NCBI GenBank assembly: GCA_964036045.1
Contig: OZ038388.1
Span: 6,246,058-6,310,057 of the forward strand
Source of the DNA: Eutreptiella sp. 'Long Island Sound 2002'
Taxonomy: Eukaryota > Euglenozoa > Euglenophyceae > Eutreptiales > Eutreptiaceae
Direction of reading: 5' to 3'
Length of the DNA stretch: 64,000 nucleotides
Under the pieces are notes generated by a model. That model saw nothing but the letters and a program-made list of their open reading frames with translations. It had not been told where the DNA came from and ran no database searches. The position numbers were made by a program, and so were the translations under genes. Below, in pieces: positions 53,152 to 64,000 of the stretch (the stretch's first letter is position 1; the number at the start of each line of letters is the position of its first letter).

Positions 53152-53202
53152 GCGCAGGCACTGCCTTGTCTAAGCACATGAGCCCGTGTTACAGTCGTTT
53201 TG
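53152..53202 (+). repeat. ~50-bp direct repeat, copy 1
   Basis: Core CACTGCCTTGTCTAAGCACA followed by a CCCGTGTTAC block, repeated at 53648-53698 (copy 2). The exon-like module at 53271-53500 lies between the two copies. Each copy is next to a C- or G-run with TTGCGCA in inverted orientation (53140 and 53712). Confidence 0.75.
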
Positions 53203-53270
53203 ATTGATATTTCTGACCACGGTTTTTATGGTCAGAAATGTAACATTATGCGATTGTGGTTTGCTTGTAG

Positions 53271-53500
53271 AGGGAAAGCTGGGCTTGATCATGCTTGTGG
53301 TAGTTCCTCCTGCTCATACCAAGCTTTACTTCACCAAAGATATTGTCGATGACAGTTTTGTCCCAAGGAATAGGAAGCCTAAACCCATTCCAAAACCCGA
53401 AGCCAAGCCTGCCCCAAAGGCTGCCCCAAAAGGGGAAGCATGTGCAATTGTTCAAGATGACGCGCAAGTTGGGAAAGAGCTTCTATTCCACGGCTCCTGA
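53271..53500 (+). CDS. Exon-like segment with YFTKD motif and Lys/Pro repeats
   Basis: Preceded by a plausible 3' splice site (GTTTGCTTGTAG ending 53270). The frame reads GKLGLIMLVVVPPAHTKLYF then TKDIVDDSFVPRNRK, a KPxPKPEAKPAPKAAPK repeat tract, and ends at TGA 53498-53500. The LYFTKD part corresponds to LYFTRD in the segment at 36353-36525. I recognise no family. Two copies of one module 17 kb apart suggest either a gene family or transposon-carried exons. Confidence 0.35.
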
Positions 53501-53959
53501 TGGCCCTGAGGGGCAGTGAGGACCTCCAGAACTCGCTGAAATCTGCCTGCACATTGTGCTGTGGTGCCCTGTTGCGACAATTGTGATTAGGGTGAGGTAT
53601 GGGCAGGTTTCCAATGACATACGTTCTTTTGGTACCGCGCGTCGCGCGCAAGCACTGCCTTGTCTAAGCACATAAGCCCGTGTTACCGTCGTTTTGCCGA
53701 CTTTCAGCATGCTTGCGCAAGGGGGGGGGGCGGGGGCTATTTACACCAGGCGCCGATGCATAGTGCTGAGCGGCAGCTGCAGCCTGTTTGATTGTGGTGA
53801 GTTCGTTAAAGCCTCGGGCACCAAGTCTCCAGAGTTTGCAGCACAAAGACTGCGCTTAATGGGCAGAACTGACGCCTTGGTCCGAGGAACACAGACCCTT
53901 TGCAGCAGATAGTATGACCCCGTGGCGTCATTTCATCTGCCTAGTCTTTTTCCCCTGCG

Positions 53960-54298
53960 ATGGATGATGTACTGCCGCCCCCTTCCAATCCTACGGCAGC
54001 CTTTAAGACTTCTGCCAGATCCTTCACGGTGGAGATCTTCCTGGACTGGATGCCCCTGACTGCGAGCAACTTCATCCAGTTGGCAAAGACGGGCTTTTAA
54101 GACGGTCTACACTTCCACCACGTCAGCCTCGATTTTGTGGCTCAATTTGGATGCCCCCTTTCCCGCAGTGCCAAGAAGCTGAAGAAGGCCGGTACTAGTG
54201 GCCCTGAGGGGGGCTCACAGTTCCCCAATCTGGCCACAAAGGAGATCATGCACCTACTGAACCAATATATTGATGTGTGCTCTGTAAATCTTTTATGA
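53960..54298 (+). pseudogene. Cyclophilin-type peptidyl-prolyl isomerase, 5' fragment with stop
   Basis: Starts ATG at 53960 (MDDVLPPPSNPTAAFKTSAR). It then shows cyclophilin features in order: SFTVEIFLDWMPLTASNF, LAKTGF, DGLHFHHV, QFGCPLS and AGTSGPEGG. TAA at 54098-54100 sits where the family has Tyr (GF-Y-DG), and the frame then continues to TGA 54296-54298. The C-terminal half of the fold (the MANxGxxxxGSQFFI region) is missing. Family members fold proteins by isomerising Xaa-Pro bonds; this copy could not. No introns interrupt the matched part, which fits a retrocopy, but a truncated duplicate is possible. Confidence 0.75.
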
Positions 54299-54584
54299 GG
54301 CTGGTGCATGCGTTCCCCCCCCCTCGGTCGACATAGGTTGCCGTGCATCCCAACCTATGTCATTTTCACGCTTTAAAAGACGAAGTACTTCTGGGAATAT
54401 TACCAATGGTTGCACATGAGCCCCACAAGCAAGCCTCATCAGGTAGATGTGCTGCTGAGTTGCGGTGTGGAGAGAGTGTTCAACATCGGTTCATCTATTC
54501 TGCCCCATCATATCATGCTCTTTGGGATGTTTCTGCCCTCGTCTTGGTGTTTGTCTAGTTAGAGGTTTCTATTTTTTCTCAATA

Positions 54585-54884
54585 ATGGCAAGCCCGATCA
54601 CCGCATCGTGTCCAGACTACAAATATTTTAAAAAAGACCCAAACTATCCCCACTGCTGCCTCTGCGACGTGAAGGTCTCCGAGAACCCCACGTCGTGGAG
54701 GTGGCATGTCCAGGGGAAGCAGCATAAACGAAAGAAAGAAAAGCTGAAGGTGGAGGAGGCGCCACTAAAGGGAGCAGGGAAGCGACGCCGCTCCAGATCG
54801 CCCTCATGCAGCCACCAACCAGACCATGGTAAAAGGATGAGAGTGCCCAGTATGTGTGCTGCCACGGGGCCAGAGCTTTTTTAG
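54585..54884 (+). CDS. Small U1/matrin-type zinc-finger ORF
   Basis: 99 residues from ATG 54585 to TAG 54882-54884. Residues 24-47 form C-x2-C-x13-H-x5-H (CCLCDVKV..SWRWHVQGKQH), the spacing of U1-C/matrin/JAZ zinc fingers, which usually bind RNA or dsRNA. It is followed by KRKKEKL and an Arg/Ser-rich basic patch (KRRRSRSPS) that could act as a nuclear signal. A pyrimidine-rich stretch just before the ATG might be a splice acceptor. The protein is short and may be one exon of a longer gene. Confidence 0.5.
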   Translation: MASPITASCPDYKYFKKDPNYPHCCLCDVKVSENPTSWRWHVQGKQHKRKKEKLKVEEAPLKGAGKRRRSRSPSCSHQPDHGKRMRVPSMCAATGPELF

Positions 54885-55117
54885 TGTGTGTCCTACCCTA
54901 GGGTGGGTGTGTGAGAGTTTTAGGCTTGGGGGCTTCCAGGTAGGGTATGCCATTGTGGAGGATTTTGGGTCGTCGCCTGGTCAAGGCATTTTGCCTTTGG
55001 TGAGGCATTTTGCCTGTAGTAGTTGGGTGGGTGAACGTCCAATAGCATTTGTGGGTTTGGGGTTTGCAAACAATCTGGGTGGGCTGGCACACGGTAATGA
55101 GCCTCGGACTTTCACAA

Positions 55118-55795
55118 CCTTGCCAATGCCAATCCGTCTGGTCGCCGGCAGCGGAGAGGGGTGGCCAAGCCGTAGGCCTGAACCATCCAAAATGGTTGCT
55201 TGCTGATGCCTCTTCTCGCCGGACATGAGTATGCATCTCAAGAACTCTGCTGTAGTCTGTGAGTAGTTGTTAACTGCTTTGTCCTTAGGCCCTATCCCTC
55301 GGAGCGGGAGGGACTCGTCAGAAGCACCAAGCAGGCGATGACAAAGATCACCATCTTCGGACTGGGACAACCTTGCCAATGCCAACCACGACGGGAGTGA
55401 CGGAAGAGTTCGTGGTGCGGCAGCTACGCCAGCAGGACGAGGTGGCTCCGCGATACCGAGTGCGCCATGTACCAGAGAAGGAAGAGTACTTGAGCATCCG
55501 GTGAGATGCCCGGGGGAAAGCGAGTTTAGAGGTCTTACGAGAACGCCATTGCGGGAAAGTAGCCTGGTAGACGGCGCGGTGGAGATGTGGAGCGCGGCGC
55601 TGGGACCGGGATCCACCGTGAAGGATATGGCCTGGGTGTACCAAGAACAAGTGGCCTCAAAGGTGGCAGTGCAAGCGCAAGCGGTTCCGTCATCAGAGAG
55701 GGACGTGTACAAGATGGCGGCCGCGGCAGGCAGGATCTTCTCGCCGGACACGACTATGCATCTCAAAATCTCTGTACTAGTCTGTGAGTAGATGC
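55118..55795 (+). repeat. Partial tandem duplication
   Basis: AACCTTGCCAATGCCAA occurs at 55118 and 55368, and CTTCTCGCCGGACA with the following ~45 bp at 55211-55268 and 55737-55792. The two copies differ in spacing (about 90 bp versus 370 bp). The second copy contains an open frame (55342-55791) of GC-rich composition. A long minus-strand frame also crosses it, so I make no coding call. Confidence 0.6.
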
Positions 55796-56599
55796 TGATG
55801 CAGACGCAATGAAGTCCAGCGTCAGGAGTTCTGAATTTTGATTAATTTAATGATTTCATTGAGCGGTGGTGTTGTTGATAGATAGTCAGCTTCAGTTTTG
55901 GAGAACCCGTGGGGGTCACATGTGAATTTTTGTGTGTGTGGCTCCCCCCACCCTCTGATCCCCCCCCCCCCCATGTGACTGCGCGGCAGATCCCTGCGCT
56001 CTGCCAAGTTGCATTTTTTTTTTACCATGGAGGTAGGAGCACCCTGGGGCAATGCCTCCTTTGTACCAGTCGGAGCCGCCCTGTGTGCTGCCCAGCCCGC
56101 TGTTGGGTTTTCTTTTTGTCCTCCTAAGAGGTCTATATGTGCTTGTCCGGGTGCAGTCTGTGGACGGCTATACCCACGCTGCCCTGGATTTCTTTCGCCT
56201 TGGCAGATGGAAGGGGTAAAGGGGAAAGTCTGCTGCGCCAAAAATTGCAGCCTGGGAACTGTGGGCCCCCTTTGATGTAGAGTTGGATGTCAGCAGTTCA
56301 ATTCTGCCTGGGAACTCTGAGATTCCTCTCCAGGCAGGTGCCCTTCTTATATTTTGCATGTATTTGCATGCACTGTATTTGCATGCTGTTTTTTACGCCT
56401 TTGTTTGATTTCTGAAAGTGCAGATGCCCGTGCTCTGTGTTCATTATGCACTTTGTGCGATGTTGAACTGATTGAGAGAACCAGATGCTCAGACGCTCAG
56501 AGTGGTGCGGCTTGTTGCGATTGTCCTTTGTTTTCATTACCATTGGTGGTTCCTTGGACTGAAACGTGTTTGCAGTTGTATTGCACCAGTGTGGACCGA

Positions 56600-58260
56600 T
56601 GAAAATAACCAACGTCTGAATGAAAATCACTGAGTCACAAAGCCAGGATCCGCGTTGGGAACCAATCGATACATTGTGCTTGGGAATTTGTAAGTCAAAT
56701 CAGCTTCCGTCTACCACCAGTGTGCCTGAGCAATCGCCAGTGTGCCTGAGCAATCACCAGTGTGCCTGAGCAACCAGCAGTGTGCCTGAGCAATCGCCAG
56801 TGTGGACCGATGTAAATAACCAAGGTCCGAATGAAAATCAGTGAGTCACAAAGCCAGGATCCGCGTTGGGAACCAATCGATACATTGTGCTTGGGTTTTT
56901 ATAAGTGAAATCAGCTTCCGTCTACCACCAGTGTGCCTGAGCAATCGCCAGTGTGCCTGAGCAATTACCAGTGTGCCTGGGCAATCACCAGTGTGCCTGA
57001 GCAACCAGCAGTGTGCCTGAGGAATCGCCAGTGTGGACCGATGTAAATAACCAAGGTCCGAATGAAAATCACTGAGTCACAAAGCCAGGATCCGCGTTGG
57101 GAACCAATCGATACATTGTGCTTGGTTTTTTGTAAGTGAAATCAGCTTCCATCTACCACCAGTGTGCCTGAGCAATTGCCAGTGTGCCTGAGCAATCACT
57201 GGGCAATCACCAGTGTGCCTGAGCAACCAGCAGTGTGCCTGAGCAATCGCCAGTGTGGACCGATGTAAATAACCAAAGTCCGAATGAAAATCAGTGAGTC
57301 ACAGAGCCAAGATCCGCGTTGGGAACCAATCGATACATTGTGCTTGCGAGCCTTTTGTGGAAGTACCCTTCAGCACTTCACCAGCATGAAAGTAGATGAA
57401 AACTCAATTCCACCAACGGAGAAGCTAGTTTGGAGCCTTTTGAAAGTGAGTTGCACTTACTACACCAGTTGGAACATTGTACGAAAGGTCAAATAAAAGT
57501 TGCAACACCTTTTTCCACACTAATCACTTATGCTTGGTTTTTGTAAGTGAAATCAGCTTCCGTCTACCACCAGTGTGCCTGAGCAATCGCCAGTGTGCCT
57601 GAGCAATCACCAGTGTGCCTGGGCAATCACCAGTGTGCCTGAGCAACCAGCAGTGTGCCTGAGCAATCGCCAGTGTGAACCGATGAAAAATAACCAAGGT
57701 CCGAATGAAAATCAGTGAGTCACAAAGCCAGGATCCGCGTTGGGAACCAATCGATACATTGTGCTTGCGAGCCTTATGTGGAAGTACCATTCAGCACTTC
57801 ACCAGCATGAAAGTAGATGAAAACTCAATTCCACCAACCAAGAAGCTAGTTTGGAGCCTTTTGGAAGTGAGTGGCACCTACTACACCAGTTGGAACATTG
57901 TACGAAAGGTCAAAAAAACGTTGCACCACCTTTTTGCGCAAAAATCGCTTATGCTTGGTTTTGGTAAGTGAAATCAGCTTCCGTCTAGAGGTTTAAGTAC
58001 TAGGGTGCTCCCCGAAAGGTCAAAAACGCATTGAGAATGGTATGGGTAAATAATGATTGCAATTCAACTTCGTTTCCTTGCTTAGATGTGCCTTGGTGTC
58101 GTGCATTCAACCAAACTACGTGATTTTTGCGCAAAAATGACTTATGCTTGGTTTTGGTAAGTGAAATCAGCTTCCGTCTAGAGGTTTGGGTACTAGGGTG
58201 CTCCCCGAAAGGTCAAAACCGCATTGAGAATGGTATGGGTAAATAATGATTGCAAGTTAG
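56600..58260. repeat. Complex satellite with nested 18-19 bp repeats
   Basis: A higher-order unit marked by GATCCGCGTTGGGAACCAAT recurs near 56647, 56861, 57090, 57312 and 57728 (some spacings ~215-230 bp, one ~420 bp). Within units the short block CAGTGTGCCTGAGCAATC repeats three to five times. A related second unit (CTTATGCTTGGTTTT..GAAATCAGCTTCCGTC) recurs at about 57525, 57945 and 58140. No gene is evident. Confidence 0.85.
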
Positions 58261-58641
58261 AAAGATAAAGGCATTAAGTGAAATCAGTGAAAAAGTTGTG
58301 AAAAAGAAGTGGAATCAGTGCAAGCAGTTAAAAAAGATGGGACGCCAAGAGGTGCCGTCCCGGTTGTGCTAATGCGCAATTTGGCTGTGGGGAACACTTA
58401 TACGATAATGATTTATGTCCAAGGTGGCAAGTTAGAAAGAAGTGAAATCAGTGAAAAAGGTTTTGAAAAAGAAGTGGAATCAGTGCAAGCAGTGAAAAAA
58501 GATGGGGTGCCAAGAGGTGCCAACCCGGCTGTTGTAATGCGCAATTTGGCTGTCGGGAACACTTATACAATAATAATTTGTGTCCAAGGTGGCAAGTTAG
58601 AAGGAAGTGAAATCAGTGAAAAAATTCTGAAAAAGAAGTGA
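58255..58641 (+). repeat. 165-bp (55-codon) in-frame tandem repeat with coding potential
   Basis: Two full units start at 58309 and 58474, with partial units on each side. The unit length is exactly 3 x 55. The open frame (58291-58641) encodes VESVQAVKKDGxPRGA, then MRNLAVGNTYTI and VQGGKLExSEISEK in each unit. Third-position differences dominate (for example GGG/GTG codons between units), hinting at selection on protein. A one-base loss upstream closes the frame in the partial first unit. No start codon other than GTG; the function is unknown. Confidence 0.7.
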
Positions 58642-60170
58642 AATCAGTTTTGTGACGAAGGGTCAGCTTAAGGATGACGGTGAATACCCATTGTCAAACA
58701 ACAATCATGCCCATAGTATCACAAAGTGCGGGGTTCTAGGACAGCTGGACGTCGAAATAGTTGCACTGCGCTTAGTGCAACCCCTAGAGGGTCACCGGTG
58801 GAGCACGGGTTAAAAACATGCCCGGCGCGCGAACACCCCCCATGTGGCCCAGATATGCGTTCGGGAAATTCGTCTGAAGCCCTTATCCGGTGCGCAACCC
58901 AACCTTTTTGGACTTGTCGAAACCGGTCCCAGGCCCAACCCCATCCTCGTCCCGGATCCCGGTGCCCAACCCTACACCCAATGTTATCCCCACCCCATTC
59001 CAAACCATCTTCAAAGCATCCCTGCCGCAAACCGTGTCTGAAGGATTGTACTGCTTTCAAAAAAAGGAAAGGCTCTCTTGTCTCGATTTTTTGTGGGTTC
59101 CGATTTATGAGATACGGAAATGCTTTGAAAAATGTACTGGTTCATTGCCGCCGTTGCAATCAAAGGGCATTCCTGTGAGTTCTGGTTTAGCAGATGCTAT
59201 ACAAGGGTGCAATGTGGAATTTCCTTTTGGAAAACTATCCTCGAAAAGCAGTGAGAGCACAACAAAGAAGCTCGAGAGTCAGGAAGTACAGCTGCTTGCT
59301 GTCAGTTGCATCTAATCCGACAGAATGCATCCATCCCCCTTCGTGGTGTCTCTGACCACGCTAGTCATCAGTGATTCAAGATATATAATGGAGCCATCAG
59401 CCTTCACATTCAGGGGCCAATCTGAGGTCACAGTCGCAGCTGTCAATTGCATCTGGAACAAGAATTCATCCATCCCTATACCACGTTCACGCTGGTCCGC
59501 AGTGATTCGTGATATATAAATCTTTGCACGGCGGCCCCCCTTTCGCCTTGCAGAGGCCCATCACGCTGGTCAAGCAGGTGAAGCATCGTACCTTTAGTAT
59601 AATGTTGTGGTACGGCGGTGGTCTGGCAGAGTGAAAAAGCCGTTATATAACGATGACAGGATCTGAATATTGCATCGGATCCAATGACTTTGCCAGAGCC
59701 TCAAGTTTCGCTGCTGGAAAAAAATTGAACGCAAATCAGGACAAATTGGCTGTTGCGAGCCCATATCTCAGACGGGTGATCATCCTCGTTGGCCTTTCTG
59801 CATTCCGACCTTACCGAGATCCACGTCCACGTCCACGTCCACGTCCACCCAGAGGAAGACCTCCCCTCGGTCCTGATGAACTTGATCCAGATCCACGACC
59901 GCGGCCTGACACGAAATTGCTGCCAGCAGAATACTCATGATCAGAGCCAGAAAGCACCGCCATTTCGGGCATTGCCGTTTCGACCAAGGGTTGCTGCCCC
60001 AGGGTTGCTTCCTTGGGAGTTTGTGTACCGTGGGGCATTGTGAGAACTCTGTTGAACAAATACATGCTACGTGCACGTGCACGTGCACGTCGTTGTGGTA
60101 CCTCGTGCTGAACGTGATGTGACCAGAAAAAGATAGGGCGCTGCGTCGATTATCTACTGAAGCATGAGGT
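58642..60170. other. Region with short repeats, no gene assigned
   Basis: Contains a CACGTC hexanucleotide run (59819-59850) and a CGTGCA run (60068-60092). Overlapping short frames on both strands (58719-59315, 59653-60313) show repeat-derived or low-complexity residues, and I cannot choose a coding one. Confidence 0.45.
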
Positions 60171-60178
60171 GCAGCTGT
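60171..60178. repeat. 8-bp target-site duplication, left (GCAGCTGT)
   Basis: Identical to 61663-61670 on the other side of the hAT-like element. Confidence 0.75.
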
Positions 60179-60434
60179 CAGGGTTGGAAAAGACGGCGTA
60201 TATATACGCGTAACGTATATATACGCGTACTGTATCGCGAGAATACAATACAGTACGCGTCTTGTTCCTAGGCTAGCATCTGGCGCCAGCCGCGGGCGCC
60301 GCTGAGCAAACAAACATGGCCAAGGATTGACAGTGCAAATGTGAGGTACTTTATAGAATTTGCAATGATTTCAATTTGGATTTCGTTTCATTAACATTGG
60401 TGGTTGAATTTTTCTGCCTGTCTTGCGTTTGCAG

Positions 60435-60550
60435 GGCCTCACAAGAAGCAAGTGAAGAAGAAAGAGAAGAAGAACAGGAGGGAAGAATATGAAGAGAGAA
60501 AGAACAGAAGAAAGCAGCGGAAGAGGCGAAGGAGATCAAAGAGACGTTAA
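60435..60550 (+). CDS. Basic exon-like segment within the hAT-like element
   Basis: Preceded by CTTGCGTTTGCAG, a good 3' splice site. The frame after GG reads PHKKQVKKKEKKNRREEYEE then an Arg/Lys-rich end and TAA at 60548-60550. Purine-rich DNA makes such frames easy to obtain by chance, so confidence is low. If real, it could be a captured terminal exon. Confidence 0.2.
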
Positions 60551-60643
60551 GAAGAAGACAGAAGAAGATCGAGAAGCTGCAGCAGCGAAGAAGACTGAGG
60601 AGTGAAGACAAAGAAGACGAAGAAGGAGCACAAAGGGAAGAAG

Positions 60644-60853
60644 GTGCTGTCAGTGTCACTTGAGTGTTCGCGCGTGCTGTGAGTGTCATTTGAGTGTTCG
60701 CGCATGCTGTGAGTGTCATTTGAGTGTCGGCGCGTGCTGTGAGTGTCATTTGAGTGTCGGCGCGTGCTGTGAGTGTTATTTGAATGTCGGCGCGTGCTGT
60801 GAGTGTCATTTGAGTGTCGGCGCGTGCTGTGAGTGTCGTTTGAGTGTTCGTCG
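60644..60853. repeat. 30-bp minisatellite, 7 units
   Basis: Seven head-to-tail 30-bp units (GTGCTGTGAGTGTCATTTGA plus ten more bases) with few substitutions. Since 30 is a multiple of three, both strands show ten-residue repeat peptides, but there is no gene context. Confidence 0.92.
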
Positions 60854-61670
60854 CGTTCGCTTCTGTTGTCTCGACAGTTTTGAGTGAGCCTTCGTTGTCC
60901 TTTATATGACCCTTTATGGTGGGTGGACTCAGTCAGTTTGCTGCTGCATCTCAGTGATGTCATTTGAATCTCAAAATTTCACTTCTGCACAGAGGCTTCA
61001 AGTGACGCCAGGGACCTGTTATGTGTGCTGCAGCAGCTGTAAAGATACATGCGCTTGCTTTATTTTTTGCTGGTTGCTCACTTTTTGCCATTTGCCATTT
61101 TTGGCCATTTGGTGGTCAGCCTGGGGACAGGTGCCTTTGTGAGGCTGGAATTCCTGGGGCCTTGATCTCGAACGCAATGGTTTTCAAAAATATCTGAATT
61201 ATTCTTTTTTCAAAAGAAGCACAATGGCTTTTAAAAAAATCCGAAACATTATTTTGTCCACAAAAAACATTGTGAGTCTACTTTTTTTGAAAAAGCACTA
61301 GGAAGGGGCACAATAGAAGCAAGTAAACCATTAGAAGCAAACCGAAACAACATGAACAAGGAAAAAATTAACAAACGATGTTCGTTTATTTTCATCGTTC
61401 GTTCGTTCGTTCGTTAATTTTCAAAAAAAAATTAACAAGCAACGTTTGTTAATCCCAACCCTGTCTTGAACATCATAAACAAATATAGAACAAAAGGTAT
61501 CCAGAAAACTTAAACAAAGGCAAAAAACTGTTTTCGCAAACCATTGCAGGTTGTAAACTAAAACACTACTCTGTCAAAAAAATTTGGGATACAATACATT
61601 ACATTACAGTACTGTATCGGAAGGATACAATACATTACACGTACTGTATTGTACCAACCCTGGCAGCTGT

Positions 61671-64000
61671 GCTACAACACAACACCTCGGAAACAACAAC
61701 TCGTGGGCTGTAACTGACGTAGTACCGTGACGTTTCCTCAACCCTATCGTCTTTCGAGGGATTACCTCACGGCGTGCACATTGTGCAGAAACACATTCTG
61801 TTGTGTTTATGCAACACCACATACGACGTGAAGACAACACAATTTCCAAAAAAAAACAGTCTCAGAATTGGAACGCGTTGGAGGCGAGATTCGCACAATT
61901 AAAGAAGGTCTGTAGGACCAGCCCCTGCCATAGTGCGAGCTCTACTGCCTATACCCGATTTCTCCACCCTCTTTCCCGTGACTCCCATCGTCCTTGACCT
62001 CACCATTGCTTCCATGTTTCACCAAATCCAAAGTCCAAAATTCCTGCAAGTACCCTTGGTAACCCCTGGTCACAAAATCCAAACAAATCCCGTAGGTACA
62101 CCCTTGGCAACCCTTGCAATAAAATCGGAGCACTTGATGAGTACAATCGAGTGAACTTGACCAGTGCAGTCCAAATAATCGATCACCAAATGGAGTTGAG
62201 TGTGACTTCATCAATACATGGACATGATCATGGAGAAGGGAACAAATGAGACAATGTCGGGCAAAGGGAGAGGAAGAAGCAGAAGTATAAGTGAAGCCCT
62301 GGAATAGAGTATGCGATTATCGAAGACGATGTGGCATCCCCACTCCAAGAATCGATTTTATATACCATGCACATTCGAACTACGGACATATGACGCCATG
62401 CGGACACAACCTCGGTTCAACACATTAAGGAAAATGACATTGATTCACGGGGGTCATGCGCGACAAAATGACATCAATGAGGTCCATATGGCACATGGCG
62501 GAACACAAAGAAATGATACACGACACCATGGCATCATCGGATTCAACATAAGCGTGGTCCACATGGCCCATCCTCACCCTTGCCTACAAGACGGCAAAAA
62601 ATGGAATTGAGAAACATGAGCTCCAAATATGAGGAATGTCCCACCGTGGATCAAGTGTGACATATCATGGCCTCCATGAAAACAAAGTACGGCATGGCCA
62701 CAAACATGACTTGTCCACACTCATGAATCACCAATGATCACAAATAAAGAGCTTGCAATGAGGATCACCAAATACGAGTCAGGAGAGTGACCTCATGGCA
62801 ATACCTGACACTTGGTGTGTGTGACACAATCCATATATCATCATGCTGGCAATGCCTCGGTACTTCACACCGGACGCCGGGTGCCTATCACTTAGCAATA
62901 ACATACACAATGGCCAGCAAGTGAATGGACTTGGCGGGTTTACTTGCTGCTCGCGGACAAGACATCAAGAAAGGCCAGCCCACCAAACCTCACCTGTTTA
63001 GTGTATGCTGCATACCAATTGCTGGGCTCCTGCGGTTAGAGTATCGCGAACCAAAGGCACCAACAAAATGTAAAGCCAACACACGACACACGTCTCATGC
63101 CGTCACATGCTTGGACATGCCACTCGGTCCCACCACTTGGTGCCTAATTGCTGAAGACCCGATGGCATAGGCAACCACAATCGTCATGTGCATTAGAAAC
63201 CATCCACACATGGACATGTGAAACCAATATTACCTAATTGCATGTTCGCATGACACAGAACCAATTCAATGCATGCTACTTGGAGAGAGATTGGGTAAGA
63301 GTGCTTGGATAAGAAGATGCCCCGGGTCACATGAAGAGACCTAGACCCGGCCCGCAGAGAGAGCGCATGGAGAGATATCCCGGGTCGAATAAGAGAGCAC
63401 ATCTGACACATGGTGGGATTGTCCTATCCCAAGGAGAGATTCTCCCGCCTCCAAGAGAGATGGTCCCGCCCCAATCCAGGCCTTGAGAGAGATGGTCCCG
63501 CCCCAGTCCATGCCCTGAGAGAGAGACCCTCACCCATCCATGCCCAGGGGAGAGAACCTAACCAATCCATGGCCGAAGAGAGATAACCTAACCAATCCAT
63601 GGCCCAGGAGGGAGAAACTGACCTCACCAAAACCCCATCCCGAGCGCATAGCCTAGCCATGACCCATGGGAGCATGCATATGGAGAGAGACTTTCGCCTA
63701 GCCATGACCCATGAAGGCATGCATGCCCTTGAAGTGAGAATCACCGACATAGATTGAGGATTATCCCTACACCCAATTGCCAAATCAAATGAGCTATCCT
63801 CATGCCATGACATACTTCATGTGGACAAAGGAGGGATAGTTGATCACAAACCGTGTTCGACCAATGATATGACTTCACCGAAGTGTTCAACCAATGCCAT
63901 GAATTCACCGGAGGTCACCGGAGTAAGACAGCAAATGAGAGGTTAACAACCAGGGCATAAGTGCAATTCTCCCCCTTTGGCATGTTCACCCATTGCACGT
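61671..64000. other. Gene-poor 3' end of window
   Basis: AT-balanced sequence without credible ORFs. From 63340 to 63660 there is a degenerate GAGAGA-plus-CCATGCC type repeat. The style of 62300-63300 (many CCATATGG, CACATGG words) recalls LTR sequence, but I found no partner copy. Confidence 0.4.

Larger units (their letters stand above)
60179..61662. mobile_element. hAT-like non-autonomous DNA transposon
   Basis: 1,484 bp beginning CAGGGTTGG and ending CCAACCCTG (9-bp perfect inverted ends), flanked by 8-bp duplications GCAGCTGT. Both are hallmarks of the hAT superfamily. Both subterminal zones hold copies of TACAATACAGTAC and its complement (60230-60260; 61585-61655), typical of hAT transposase binding. 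No transposase frame is visible inside. Confidence 0.75.

Noticed and set aside
54981-55766. 261-codon minus-strand frame
   Set aside because: Crosses a duplicated GC-rich block and competes with plus-strand frames; no recognisable domain.
56270-56330. tRNA-like GCAGTTCAATTCTGCC
   Set aside because: Only a T-arm-like hairpin; no A box, anticodon arm or acceptor stem.
62300-64000. LTR-like word usage
   Set aside because: Only stylistic resemblance; no repeat partner, termini or target duplication in the window.

Overview
This window is nuclear DNA from a eukaryote with a large, retrotransposon-rich genome. There are no operons or ribosome binding sites. Instead there are chromodomain Ty3/gypsy elements, TG..CA LTRs, target-site duplications, tRNA-like sequences, GT-AG style 3' splice sites, minisatellites and a retro-pseudogene of cyclophilin type. 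I cannot fix the species. An alga or other protist with a big genome would fit, but that is inference.

Layout. (1) 191-17477: a complete 17.3 kb Ty3/gypsy element on the minus strand (called E1). It has 3,022-bp LTRs, a 4-bp target duplication (CTAG), a polypurine tract and three ORFs (a coiled-coil pre-gag ORF, gag, pol with chromodomain), all in one frame and separated only by single stop codons. (2) 17478-19180: an old, diverged LTR of the same broad family. (3) 19180-~29660: a second Ty3/gypsy family on the plus strand (element A). It has lost its 5' end and its pol is broken by a frameshift and a stop. (4) 29690-31215: an exon-like ORF and a ~185-bp tandem repeat. (5) 31284-35779: a 5'-truncated relative of E1 on the plus strand (fragment C: integrase, chromodomain, 3' UTR, LTR). 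(6) 35780-37100: exon-like pieces and a tRNA-like sequence. (7) 37100-51257: a full-length relative of A (element B) with unusual AG..CT LTR ends, a 5-bp target duplication (AAGTG) and an initiator-tRNA-Met-like primer site. A second LTR element (43522-46293, target duplication CCTAT) sits inside its pol gene. (8) 51258-64000: a gene-poor flank with an exon-like module, a cyclophilin pseudogene, a U1-type zinc-finger ORF, satellites, an in-frame 55-codon repeat, and a 1.48-kb hAT-like DNA element with 8-bp target duplications.

The points most worth following are these. All three gypsy lineages carry an extra domain between protease and reverse transcriptase that looks like the Dam-type methyltransferase-like domain of DIRS elements. 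Gag and pol are separated by a single in-frame stop (UAG, UAG, UGA), which suggests expression by stop-codon readthrough. Elements A and B, whose coding parts have drifted well apart, share almost unchanged 3' UTR segments that can fold into strong hairpins.
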